From Patagioenas fasciata (lineage: Eukaryota; Chordata; Aves; Columbiformes; Columbidae), in the NCBI RefSeq assembly GCF_037038585.1, contig NC_092520.1:12097001-12161000 (forward strand): a stretch of 64,000 nt of DNA, in the 5' to 3' direction. Position numbers and translations under genes: made by a program. Below, piece by piece: positions 52,129 through 62,617 of this stretch (position 1 is the first letter of the stretch; the number at the start of each line of letters is the position of its first letter). The notes below the pieces were generated by a model. The model worked only from the letters and a program-made list of their open reading frames with translations, was not told the origin of the DNA and searched no databases.

Positions 52129-53860
52129 GTTAACACATTCTTTGTTTCCAAGTGTCTGACAGCTAACTTCTGTGACACATTAAGCAGTTTCTTTATAGTG
52201 TGAATTAGATAAATTGTAATGTATAGTATTATAAAATTAAGAAATATTATTTTTAAAAATCTCTTTAAAGACTCGGCAAGCTATTTTTTTATCATCTCAT
52301 ACTTAATGTATGGCTGATAGACCTCTTAGACTGCAGTGCGACACACCAAGAAAACCAGGAGCAGGCACCCAAGTGATGTTTAGGAAAGCAGGATAAACCA
52401 CTGTTTATTACATCCATATTTCTTCTCTGCTATATGATATCTGACAGCAATAAGGGCTGAATCATTTCCTGTGGTTCTTCAGAGACATTAGCTGCTGGAA
52501 GGATAATGGCTATCTCTTCATGAGGAGACAGATTGTTCAGATTTGACTGAGAATCTTCTGGTAACTCAAGTGTTAAACTAGCTTATTTATTCTTTTGAAA
52601 AAATGTGTAAACTAAACATAAGAGACCTTTTCAGATGCCTTCATTCAGGTAACTACTGCATAGCTTTTTATGGAGCCCCTGTACTTCTTTATCATAGCCT
52701 TTTAAATTCATATTTACTGGATTGTTGTAGGCTGCAAGATTTAGCTTACAAGTTTCAAAAGCCTGTGATTCTGTCTTTGAAGTTTTAAGTGCCCTTTGTA
52801 AAAAATTCACATCCTCAACTTTGAACTTCAGCAGCCATCTACTATGTTTACACTTTGTTTAAATGTTAATGTGTTATTTTCTAAACTTCAAACTTTTAAA
52901 CTGCTGCATGATTTCCAGACTTCACAATGAAGGTTCCCATGTTGGAATGGCATTTTCTCTAGATTATACAGAAAGAAATCTCCATAGTTACATAGAGAAA
53001 AGAAGAAGACAAGGATTTCAGCAGAAGAAAATATACCTGTGGTCACATCTGAGTTGTTAGCTCATTAACTACACAGAAATAGAGGCCATCCAGCCTCAGG
53101 TTGCACTTAGCGTTACTGAAAGGTGCTTGGAAAAGAACATTTAATTCTCCCATGCAGCCACAAAACAAGCAAGAAGCCTCATCCCATGCTGCATAAGTAC
53201 CAGCAATCTATGAGTACAGTTGATGCATTTATGCAAGACACATGTACAGTTTCCTGACCAAGGCAGATCAGAACTGCCAATGGTGCTCGTAATGGTGATG
53301 CTGCCTGATGGTGTAGTAGGGAGTCTCCTCCCTAAAGATTTCATTTTTTCAGTAGGGTAGCAGTAATCATACATGGCTAGTATACGGCATCTGTTCTGCT
53401 GCAAGTATATGTGCTAAGTAAATAAAAGGCAAAAAAAAAAAAATCCTGGGATTTCATCCTGTCATGGTTAAACGAGAAGGTGATCTTTTAACCAGGGCAG
53501 AATCAAGTAAAAATCTTCTGGATCTCAAAGACAATATATTAAAAAAAAAATCAGCTGCCTATTTCTTCTGTTATTTCCTGTTCCCTCAGTCAGTGCATCT
53601 ACAAAATTTCATCTCTGTTTTACTGGAAGAGAAACAAACAACAGGAGATGTATGGAAGATCCAGCTACACTCTGCATTTCTCCCCATATTCAGGGCTCAG
53701 CCAGAGGGGCACAATAGTTACGCTTACTACGCATATGTTATCCAAACGAGTGGATTCTGGAGCATCCATGAGCACAAGGTGCTTTTAGATTTGCCTGATT
53801 CCTGTACATAAGGTTGTCACATAAGCCTCCACCAAACAGCATGTTAATGTCTTTTTGCTA
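52129..53860. other. Non-coding DNA left of the provirus
   Basis: No recognised gene or repeat beyond short A runs (near 53430 and 53540). It ends at the retroviral target duplication. Confidence 0.55.
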
Positions 53861-53866
53861 GAGGTT

Positions 53867-54317
53867 TGTGGAGAGTTACTGGCTGTGTGCTGTGAACAAG
53901 CCAGGGCTTGATGCGGCTGTGCTACACGGAAGGATTTCCCTGAGACACCAGAGACAAAAGGAAAGTAAACACAAGCCGCTCTGCCCTCGACCCAGGCTGC
54001 AGGAGGGGCGTTGCCGCTGCGCATGAACAGTCTGTGAACAGTGCCCTGCAGCCAATCACCATAGTGGGGGGGGATGAGTGACTGTGAGTGTAACCAATTG
54101 TAGCCTGCGCTTGCCGCATGGCCTTTTGGTATAGAGTATATAAGGCTTGGAAAAACGTGGTCTCGGGGACATTGATATTCAGTGTTGTTTAAGAGTTCAT
54201 TAAAGAGTACGGATGGTAAATTCACATTGAATTAGACTCCTTACTCTCGCCCGGCCCGCCCGTTCGATCAAAGAGCTTATGCCGGCGTCTGGATTCGTCG
54301 AATTTGCTACCGCCACA
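53867..54317 (+). repeat. 5' LTR of the endogenous retrovirus
   Basis: This 451-base LTR starts TGTGG and ends CCACA, giving a 5-base perfect terminal inverted repeat. U3 has CCAAT boxes at 54052-54056 and 54094-54098 and a TATA box TATATAAG at 54137-54144. An ATTAAA polyadenylation signal is at 54199-54204. R would therefore begin near 54168. Compared with the 3' LTR it differs at 53957 (A versus G) and 53972 (C versus G) only. Confidence 0.96.
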
Positions 54318-54417
54318 TTTGGTAGCAGAGGATGGTTCGTTAGCAGAGCATAACGCTTCGGATCTACATATGGTAGCAGAAGGATGGATCGTTAGCAAAG
54401 CATATCGCTCCGGATCG
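54315..54417 (+). repeat. Tandem duplication of the primer-binding-site region in the retroviral leader
   Basis: Two adjacent units, 54315-54365 (51 bases) and 54366-54417 (52 bases), match at most positions. Each begins with ACAT and contains TGGTAGCAGA, GATGG, CGTTAGCA, AGCATA, CGCT and CGGATC in the same order. The second unit has a one-base insertion within its primer-site copy (54371-54389). The duplication starts on the last three bases of the LTR. Confidence 0.8.
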
Positions 54418-54555
54418 AAATTACTGCGGTGAGCAGCGTTCATAAAAACGGAGCCAAGCCGGGGTGTGGGATAGTGTGCTTAGTCCGGTATCAAAAGACG
54501 GGCACCAGTCGAGCTGGCCACTCGCATCCTACGTTAAGACCGCGCTGATAAGATA
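54318..54555 (+). other. Retroviral leader between 5' LTR and gag
   Basis: This 238-base untranslated leader has the primer binding site and its tandem copy in the first 100 bases. The remaining part would be expected to carry the splice donor and packaging signal, but I could not assign either with confidence. Confidence 0.6.
54320..54337 (+). promoter_or_regulatory. Retroviral primer binding site, initiator tRNA-Met type
   Basis: Two bases after the 5' LTR, TGGTAGCAGAGGATGGTT is complementary over 18 nt to the 3' end of vertebrate initiator-methionine tRNA including its CCA. This tRNA assignment rests on remembered tRNA sequence. Well-studied retroviruses use Trp, Pro or Lys tRNAs, so this primer choice is unusual. 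Confidence 0.85.
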
Positions 54556-56634
54556 ATGGATATTGAAACAGCCGCGGCACTGCTGACGACTATTCTCTCT
54601 AAGAGAGGTATTGAATCGTCACAGGAAAAGCTAATCACATTGATTTTTTTAGCTCAGAAGTGGGGACACTTTGGAGAAGTTCCACTTTTGTTTTCCCCAA
54701 CGGAATGGAGATCAGTGGGGGACACTATGTGGGACAAAACTATCAGAGGGGAAGAAGAGAAAGAAATTAAATCTGTGAGAGAATTGTGGAAAACCGTATT
54801 AGAATCATTAGAAATTATGAAATCGGAACAACGTGCCGCCCTAAGAGCCGCGGAGGCGCTTGTCCCAGAACAAACCTGGACTGATAAAACTTGTCGTCCA
54901 AAAGAAAAGAGGGGCCTGTGGGCTACTCTGTGGGGTCTGCCTGCCGTTCGGGGTGGTCGCGGGGTCCCGGCTCAGCCAATACTTTCACAATCCGATCTGC
55001 AACGCGGATTAGAAACTGCGCGGCTCGTAAACAAAGGACCGGAAGTTTCCCCCTCCGAGTCTCTGGGGCAATGTGCCAAGAAGGCGGAAGTGCAACTAGT
55101 CGACTGTCCGGATGTGGGAGGCCCTGAGTGCCGCCCTCCTCCTACCGCTCCGCCTCTGCCCTGCCCCGAGCCGGACGCCCCACCTCCCTCCGAGAAAAAC
55201 GTGGGGGCCCGTCCCGGACCGGCCGCGGCGCCGTCGCCGGGGCCGGGGCCGCCTCAAACTTTGCCTCCGCAAGCACCCGCGGAAGTTTTTTGTGAGCCTC
55301 CTCCTACATCATTGGGCTCACCCCAAGCAGTAGAGCAGTTACTGTAAGTCATTACCAACAAGCTTGAACAACTTAAGACTGTCAAATGTAGAGAAAAATA
55401 AGGAACAAATTGAGTTTCAAAAACCAGCTTGCCCTTCACAAACAATGCAATCAAAGGTGCCTATAGATTCTACTGACCAGCCACAGCCCCGACGTGGCAG
55501 ATGGTCAGGGGTCATCAAAGATGCCATTCTAGAAGGTGATTGGTCTCCAGCAAAATTAGCCCTACCGGTAATTCAAAATATGAACACTCAGCGGTATGGG
55601 AACCACACGATTGGAAAATTTTGCAGCAAGCAAAACAAACAATCACCAACTATGGTATACGTTCAGAAGCGACCAGACAAATACTGCATTGGATTTTTAC
55701 CGCTGACTTATTGTGTCCCATGGACTGTCAAAATTTAATGCGCCTATTATTAACTCCAGCGCAATTCCTCCTGTGGGAATCAGCTTGGTATCAACGAGCG
55801 CAGCAAGAAACAGCAAAACACACCAGTCCAAATGACCCATTAACCAATGTGGTACCTGATGCCTATACAGGTCGTGGACAGTATGCTACCATAGAAGTTC
55901 AACTGCGATTTACAGCTGAAATTCACCGAAAAGCTGCACAACTTGCCCTAGATGCCTTCTTAACCTTACCGGGACCATTAGCTCCCTCATTCAGCGGAAT
56001 ACGCCAAGGCACCACAGAAGATTTCTCACATTTTATTGACCGGCTACATGAGGGAGTAATGCAAAATCCGGACTTATCAGAAGAAATGAAAAATCAAATG
56101 TTTCGGCTGTTAGCTTTTGATAATGCAAATTCAAAGACTAAACAAATATTAGCAACTCTGCCGCCAGGATCATCAGTAGAACAAATGCTGACACGAGTAG
56201 CCAGATCAGAAGAACACCGAAGTGCAGAGGTGATGGCTGCCGCTTTCGAAGGGGTCATGCAGAGATCTCTCCGACAAGTTAGCCAGCAAGTCTCATCTAC
56301 AATGCAACCAGTTGTAGCAGCAGTTCAGCGATCAACAAATAAATTCTGTAAATCATCATACAATTCCTGTCATCGCTGTGGAAGTAAAGAACACGTCCGA
56401 ACGAACTGTACTGCAGCAGTTTGGTGTGACAGATGCCAGTCTAACACTCATGCTACAAAAATTTGCCGGAGATCGGGAAACGGTCAAGTGAGCGCGAACG
56501 GAGTGCGCGCGAGGACACAAAGAACATCTCCGAACCTGTATCACAATCAGCGACCAACTGTGAACCAGGCTTCTTTCACCTCAACAAGCCAAGCACCGCA
56601 GGAAGCCTCGGAGTTGATGTGGAGACAGCAGTAG
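54556..56634 (+). pseudogene. gag: Retroviral gag, broken by a stop and frame changes
   Basis: Gag is the structural polyprotein (matrix, proline-rich middle, capsid, nucleocapsid). The first ATG after the leader opens 263 codons. The N-terminus looks like a matrix domain without a Gly2 myristoylation site. A proline-rich part follows, with a PTAP late-domain motif at residues 196-199. A TAA at 55345-55347 ends this frame. The next coding-like stretch (about 55397-55570) lies in another frame, then the original frame resumes from about 55585 through capsid and nucleocapsid to 56634. Capsid has a major homology region (GIRQGTTEDFSHFIDRL). Nucleocapsid has two CCHC zinc knuckles (CHRC...C and CDRC...C, near 56371-56466). 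The breaks mean no full-length Gag can be made from this copy. The exact frame-change points were judged by eye. Confidence 0.88.
56475..56481 (+). promoter_or_regulatory. gag-pro ribosomal -1 frameshift slippery site
   Basis: GGGAAAC lies in the gag frame as G GGA AAC, which fits the X XXY YYZ rule and is the heptamer type used by betaretroviruses at gag-pro. The dUTPase-protease frame is open in the -1 frame across this site and gag ends 153 bases later. A downstream pseudoknot was not evaluated. Confidence 0.8.
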
Positions 56635-57332
56635 ATATAACATTGACCAATACTGCAATTCATAGAATACCAACTAATGCTAAAGGACCTTTATTTAGAC
56701 AAGATAGTCTCATTGGAGGCCTATTGATTGGCCGTTCTTCTGCTAGTATCAAAGGTCTTATAGTAATACCAGGTATAATTGATGCAGATTTCACAGGAAC
56801 TGTTCAAATCCTGGCCTACACTCTGCATCCGCCAATTTTTATTCCTTCTGGGAGTAGAATAGCTCAGGTAGTAGCACTAGAAAACTGCCTACCAATGCTT
56901 CCAGGAGTTCCTCCAGCATCCTCAACAGAAAGGCGTGATAAAGGATTTGGATCGACAGGTCCTGCAGTTTGCTTCACCTCATCAATGACTCAGCGTCCCA
57001 TGTTACGTGTGCAACTATTTCAGTCTGATTCTACTGTTGTTGTAGAGGTAAATGCAATGCTTGATACTGGAGCTGATGTCTCCATCATTAGTCAATTCAA
57101 ATGGCCACGAAATTGGAAACTTCAAAAATCAATCTCTTCCACTGTTGCTGGAGTAGGGGGTCAAACTACTCCAAATATAAGTGTTGATCCCATTTCCATT
57201 AGTTTCCCTGAAGGTCAATGTGTTACCCTTAGGGTGTATGTAATGGAATTGCCAAGCAGCCTTGAGGCGCTTATTGGCCGTGACGTCTTGGGGCAACTTG
57301 GTGCCGTGTTAACTACTTCACCTTTTCCTTAG
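56481..57332 (+). CDS. pro: Retroviral dUTPase-protease (pro) open frame
   Basis: This frame is entered from gag by -1 frameshifting and is open to its TAG at 57330-57332. The first half is a dUTPase-like domain, which hydrolyses dUTP and limits uracil incorporation. It has recognisable motifs including GRSSASIKG, PGIIDADFTG and IPSGSRIAQ. The second half is a retroviral aspartic protease with LDTGAD (active-site DTG codons 57063-57071), a glycine-rich flap region and the C-terminal GRDVLG. No G-patch extension follows. The dUTPase-before-protease order is betaretroviral. The frame looks undamaged, but translation depends on the damaged gag upstream, so production of active enzyme is doubtful. 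Confidence 0.87.
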   Translation, partial: RSSERERSAREDTKNISEPVSQSATNCEPGFFHLNKPSTAGSLGVDVETAVDITLTNTAIHRIPTNAKGPLFRQDSLIGGLLIGRSSASIKGLIVIPGIIDADFTGTVQILAYTLHPPIFIPSGSRIAQVVALENCLPMLPGVPPASSTERRDKGFGSTGPAVCFTSSMTQRPMLRVQLFQSDSTVVVEVNAMLDTGADVSIISQFKWPRNWKLQKSISSTVAGVGGQTTPNISVDPISISFPEGQCVTLRVYVMELPSSLEALIGRDVLGQLGAVLTTSPFP

Positions 57333-60022
57333 TGGTCACTGGAAAGCAGTTGCCCAACCCTCCATTGACCTGGTTAACAGATAGCCCAGTTTGGGTTGAC
57401 CAGTGGCCATTAACAGAAGAGCGACTGCAAAAGGCACGTGAATTAGTAGAAGAGCAATTAGTTGCAGGCCATATCAAGCCTTCTACTAGTCCATGGAATA
57501 CCCCAATTTTTGTAATACCAAAAAAGAGTGGAAAGTGGCGATTATTACATGACTTGCGAAAGGTAAATGATCAAATGCAAGCCATGGGTGCTTTACAGCC
57601 TGGATTACCATCACCTGTAATGTTACCAGAAAATTGGCATATTCTAATTATAGATTTAAAGGATTGTTTCTTTACCATTCCTTTACATGAGCAAGATACA
57701 CAGCGTTTTGCATTTACACTGCCTTCAGTAAACAAAGCGGAACCAGCTAAAAGGTATGAGTGGGTAGTGCTACCGCAAGGTATGAAAAATTCTCCTACAC
57801 TGTGCCAAATGTATGTTGCATGGGCACTTCAACCTATTCGTGCATCATGGAAACAAACAATTATTTATCATTATATGGATGATATTCTGTTCTGTCAACA
57901 AGCTGAGTTCACAGAAAATTCCATAGTCCAAATTACAATCAAACTCAAAGAAAAGGGGTTGGTCATAGCTCCAGAGAAAGTTCAAAAGTCTGCACCTTGG
58001 AAATACCTTGGTTGGTCCATTTGTGATGCACAGATTCGTCCACAAAAAATTGAATTACATACTGATTTACAAACATTAAATGATGTCCAAAAATTGTTAG
58101 GGGACATACAATGGATTAGAAATTGCGTAGGCATTACTAACAATGATATAGCACCTCTTACTTCACTTCTAAAAGGAGGTGATCCAGCTAAGAAAATAAG
58201 CTTAGAGTCCGTGCATCTCAAATGTCTTTCTGATATTATACAAAAAGTACAGACAAATTGGTCTAGCCGAAGACTTTCTGATCGACCAATTTCCCTCCTT
58301 ATTAGCAATCTAGAACATCCGTGTGCAATCATCTGCCAGTGGCAAAACAAAAACGGGGAATTCCCCATAGATGTTGCTACAGATTCTTCCTTTTGTGCCA
58401 CTGTCAGATTGAAAACAGAAAATGATTTACGATTATTAGAGTGGATTTTTCTCAGTGTCCAACCAAAATTCAGTATTCAAACGAGACCAGAAGCAATTGG
58501 AGAATTGATTCGAAAAGGAAGATCTCGAATACTAGAAATTAGCGGTCAGGAACCAGATGATATCAGTATTCCGATAAATGGAGCCGATTTAGAATGGTGG
58601 CTGAGACATTCGATGCCTATACAGAATGCATTATTAGGATTTATAGGCAAGGTACATTCACGACAACCAAAAGGTAAACTATGGCAATTCCTTAGAACAA
58701 ATCAGTGGTTAGAGAGAAGCAAAGTAAAAGCAAAACCTGTTGAAGGCCTTACAGTATATACAGATGCAGGAAAACGAAGACACCAGGCAGCATGTGTCTG
58801 GCAAGAGAATAGTCAATGGAAACAGCATTTAATTGAAGGTTCAAAAGAGGATTCATTGCAGACTTTAGAGCTCACGGCAGTGATATGAGCCTTAAATAAT
58901 TGGCTGAAATTTGCTTTAAATGTTGTCACAGATTCTTTGTATGTAGCAGGTGTAATACCCAGAATGGAAAATGCCCTGTTAAGACAATCGAATAATCCTC
59001 GATTAGGAAAATTGTTTGTACAATTGAGAGCTATTTTAAATCTAAGAAAAGAACCCTGTTGTGTGATTCACATCCGCAGTCATCAATGGAATCTTGGTCT
59101 AGGTGAAGGAAATCAAATTGCAGATAGTTTAGTAAGTTCAGTACAGCACATGCCTCCAACAGATAAATTCCAACAAGCGAGACAAAGTCATGAGAGCTTT
59201 CATCAGAATGCCAGAGGTCTCCAAAGACAATTTGATTTAACTTTAAATGAAGCAAGAAGTATTGTACAGGCATGTCCTCAGTGTGGAAGCCAGATGTTAG
59301 GTATAGGAATCGGTGTCAATCCTCGAGGTTTAAAAGCCTTAGAAGTATGGCAAATGGATGTGACACATGTGCCAGAATTTGGAAGACTTAAATATGTGCA
59401 TGTCACAATTGATACTTTTTCAAAAATGATATGGGCTACTGCTTTACCAGGGGAAAAAGCACTACATGTATGTAAACATCTTGCAGCTTGTTTTGCTGTA
59501 ATGGGTGTCCCAGAAAAGATTAAGACAGACAATGGCCCTGCCTATGTTAGCCAGAAAGTTAGAACTTTTCTAATGAAATGGGGAGTGAAACACATTACAG
59601 GTATACCTCATTCCCCAACAGGCCAAGGAATCATCGAGAGAGCACATCAAATGATTAAAGGGTATTTGAGCAAACAGAAGCAGGAAGAGTTAGATTGTCA
59701 ACAGCGTTTAGCAAAGGTGTTGTTTACCTTGAATTATTTATGTCTAACTGGAGATCATGAGGAGCCTCCTGTGATCATTCATCATTATCAGATCAGACTA
59801 GGAAGGAAAAACACTTTACCGGAATTCATGGTGAGATATCGTGATCCCACCACTGGATTGTGGAAGGGACCAGTACCTGTTATTTTTAATGGTAGAGGGT
59901 ATATGTGTCTCTCCACAGATCAAGGTCCATTATGGGTTCCAAGCCGAGCAGTAAAGCCGGAGTTGAAACAAACTCAACCAAGTCAATTCCCTGCAGCAGA
60001 ACCTTCGGAGGTCACAGAGTGA
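57284..60022 (+). pseudogene. pol: Retroviral pol (reverse transcriptase, RNase H, integrase) with one nonsense codon
   Basis: Pol is in the -1 frame relative to pro and open from 57284, overlapping the end of pro; no canonical slippery heptamer is evident in the overlap. RT has LPQG and the catalytic YMDD (57872-57883). RNase H begins with the YTDAG motif near 58757 and is interrupted by TGA at 58886-58888; the same frame then continues without further stops to 60022. The distal part has the RNase H residues in VTDSLY and NQIADSL. It then has an integrase with its HHCC zinc-binding region, catalytic residues in WQMDVTH, KTDNGPAY and QGIIERAHQ, and a C-terminal DNA-binding domain ending near WVPSRAVKPE. 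The single stop would give RT without integrase. Confidence 0.93.
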
Positions 60023-60348
60023 GGTGTAACCTTTGCATTGATTTAGCTGTGACATGTATGCGTACTATAGTTATATAAGTAGATCTTTAAACACCACTAC
60101 CTCTTGAGTAAGTTTATCAACACCCAGCACATCGTTTGTTATAAGTTGAGTATCTTTAAACCAAAGTTCTTGGAATTTGTTTAATCAATCCATTGCGATA
60201 TTTAAACGGCAATGGAATACCTCAGGTTTATTGCAAAGTACACTGTTTACGTTGATTGTTGTTGTTATTTATATGTTATGTATAAGTTGTTTTTTATCAC
60301 ATATCAAAAAAGGATTAGAACACACAGCTAATCAATCCTGGCTTGTCC
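60023..60348 (+). pseudogene. Residual env region: possible C-terminal transmembrane remnant
   Basis: Only about 350 bases separate pol from the 3' LTR, far too few for an envelope gene. The open stretch from 60177 encodes a hydrophobic segment of about 20 residues (around TLIVVVIYMLCISCFLS) followed by a short basic tail, like the membrane anchor and tail of a retroviral TM subunit. The surface subunit and ectodomain are missing. The env identity is inference from position and hydrophobicity. Confidence 0.5.
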
Positions 60349-60372
60349 AAAAAGAAAAAAAAAAAGGAGGAA
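60349..60372 (+). promoter_or_regulatory. Retroviral polypurine tract
   Basis: A purine-only run, A-rich and ending AAAAAGGAGGAA, lies one base before the 3' LTR. This is the expected position of the plus-strand primer of reverse transcription. The long A run is also prone to length error. Confidence 0.85.
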
Positions 60373-60373
60373 T

Positions 60374-60824
60374 TGTGGAGAGTTACTGGCTGTGTGCTGT
60401 GAACAAGCCAGGGCTTGATGCGGCTGTGCTACACGGAAGGATTTCCCTGAGACACCAGAGACAGAAGGAAAGTAAACAGAAGCCGCTCTGCCCTCGACCC
60501 AGGCTGCAGGAGGGGCGTTGCCGCTGCGCATGAACAGTCTGTGAACAGTGCCCTGCAGCCAATCACCATAGTGGGGGGGGATGAGTGACTGTGAGTGTAA
60601 CCAATTGTAGCCTGCGCTTGCCGCATGGCCTTTTGGTATAGAGTATATAAGGCTTGGAAAAACGTGGTCTCGGGGACATTGATATTCAGTGTTGTTTAAG
60701 AGTTCATTAAAGAGTACGGATGGTAAATTCACATTGAATTAGACTCCTTACTCTCGCCCGGCCCGCCCGTTCGATCAAAGAGCTTATGCCGGCGTCTGGA
60801 TTCGTCGAATTTGCTACCGCCACA
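60374..60824 (+). repeat. 3' LTR of the endogenous retrovirus
   Basis: This 451-base direct copy of the 5' LTR has the TATA box at 60644-60651 and ATTAAA at 60706-60711. The two differences from the 5' LTR are at 60464 and 60479. It is followed directly by the target duplication GAGGTT and then by unique host sequence. Its promoter elements are intact by eye, so it could drive transcription rightward from 60824. Confidence 0.96.
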
Positions 60825-62542
60825 GAGGTTTAAGCCACCTGTCAGCCATATTAATCCACCAAGCACACTAAGACATGCAGGGTCCTACAGGTTTCCTGAT
60901 GGGACCTCATAGGTGTCACAGTGCCACTTCTGTAAGCTGTGTGGTGCATTTCTAGACAGCCCTTGAGATGCAGCGAGTAGGTCACTGGTTTTAGCTTGAT
61001 TTTGGTCCACCTACACTCCTTCATCTTAAATTGTTGTTGATATAAAATGTCAGTTCCAGTTTTCCTCCACAGATGAGTAGAAAATCCAGGGAAGTAGATA
61101 ATTCTGGAATCATGTTGGTAGATATCCGTAATAAACAAACACTACCAATCCAGTAGGATCAAACTTGTTTCTTCCTTTCTTTTATCCTGATTTTCAGTTT
61201 TTAAATTAGTGGACAGAAATACTCATCTTCAGTCTTAAACTGAGGGTATTTCACAGGGCAAATGATATATCAGTTTCATGAAGGTGACTGGGTTTCCTTT
61301 CAGATTAAAATATTACTTAATATGATCAAGAAAGAGAGCTGAACCTTTAATTGCTGAAACACCTACTTAGTTGCTTATAGTTCTCTTTGTTTCTGTCAGA
61401 CAGAGGTGACATTTGCTATAGGCCATGCTCTTCTGACCTTTGCAATTAGTACCATAAAAATCCTTTCTAGGGGAGGACTGCACGCACACCATGTGACAGA
61501 GAAGCCCTCTCTTCAAGCTCCTGTGAAGCCTAAAGGGTGAGTCTGAAGTGTTCAGTGTTGAAGCCAACTTGCTCTAATACTACAAGACTTGGAAATTATC
61601 CCCTGTACAGCACGGCCTCTGTCACCACACTCAGTCACATGGAGATGCATCAGCAGAAAAGAGCTAGGCTGATTTTTCAAAGCAATACTCCTGGTATTTT
61701 TCAGCCACTTACGAGCTGGTGAACAATTCCAACTGCAATAAGCTAAAGCCACATATAGCCTGACTTGCTTCTCATCCCACTTTAATAACATAGGTCCTTT
61801 CTAGGGCCTGAAGCAAAATTATTACTCTCTATGGAAAGGGTAAGATATCAGTCTTAAGACATCTCAGTGCAGGGATTTTATGTACATATCTGCATGTGAT
61901 CTGAGTGTCCAAGGCCTTATCATACAGTAGAATCTGTGCAACACTTCAGCTGACCCTACAGTAGATAACCAAGATATCATCCAGTTACCTAGAAAGAAAT
62001 ATGCTGTTTTAAATAACCTGAGATATCTAAGGCATGTATGACAAAGGACCTGTGGGAAATGTGTACATTTCTGGAGAAACCCTAGGGCATTTCAGATAAT
62101 TTTAAAAGCCTTTGCATAGGTTGGTCAGTTGGGCCGTTTGTGTCTGATCAGCAAATTTGCTTTCAGTGCTCTGTGAGTTTTATGAGTGGATTTCTCATAG
62201 AGGTGAGCTTAGACACTTAGCTCATATATGAAAATTTTCATTTTTATGTCTTAAATTAGAACTGAACCCTACTGCTAGTGACTTCAGCTGATGCCAGATC
62301 TGATCCCACCAAACTGTCAGCTATCAGCTCTGATCTCACCGAAGCATCAGCACCATACCCAGCCCTGAAAACAAGGAGTTAAGCAACAACAAATTTTCTG
62401 TTGGGCAAGAGGGACTGAAGGGCAGGCAACAAGACCCTTCCTAGAGTTGTTTGTTTCCTTTAATAAAAAATTGCAACAGAAACAAACCAAAAACTCTTCA
62501 GAAGGGTAATTTTTGCACAGGAGTAATAGGGAGGTGTAGTCA

Positions 62543-62617
62543 TTATAAGCAGAATTACAGAGTCCTCTGGAAGGTAGTTATTATAAGCAGAATTACAGAG
62601 CCCTCTGGAAGGTAATT
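62543..62617 (+). repeat. Tandem duplication, period 38, two units
   Basis: TTATAAGCAGAATTACAGAG begins at 62543 and again at 62581, each followed by CCTCTGGAAGGTA with few differences. Confidence 0.93.

Larger units (their letters stand above)
53867..60824 (+). mobile_element. Endogenous retrovirus, betaretrovirus-like (class II/ERVK-like), young but defective provirus lacking env
   Basis: A 6,958-base provirus is bounded by two direct LTRs of 451 bases and flanked by the 6-base target duplication GAGGTT (53861-53866 and 60825-60830). Class II retroviruses such as alpha- and betaretroviruses make 6-base duplications. The order is LTR, tRNA primer site, gag, dUTPase-protease, pol, short env-region remnant, polypurine tract, LTR. 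The gag, pro and pol frames are offset by -1 at each step, the betaretroviral arrangement, and dUTPase precedes protease as in that genus. Gag and pol carry inactivating breaks and env is absent, so this copy is not autonomous. It lies in the same orientation as MTNR1B, 11.3 kb beyond its stop. Confidence 0.95.

Noticed and set aside
53785..54225. 146-codon minus-strand frame in the 5' LTR, also present in the 3' LTR at 60328-60732
   Set aside because: The two copies exist only because the LTR is duplicated. It is antisense to the LTR and has no known domain.
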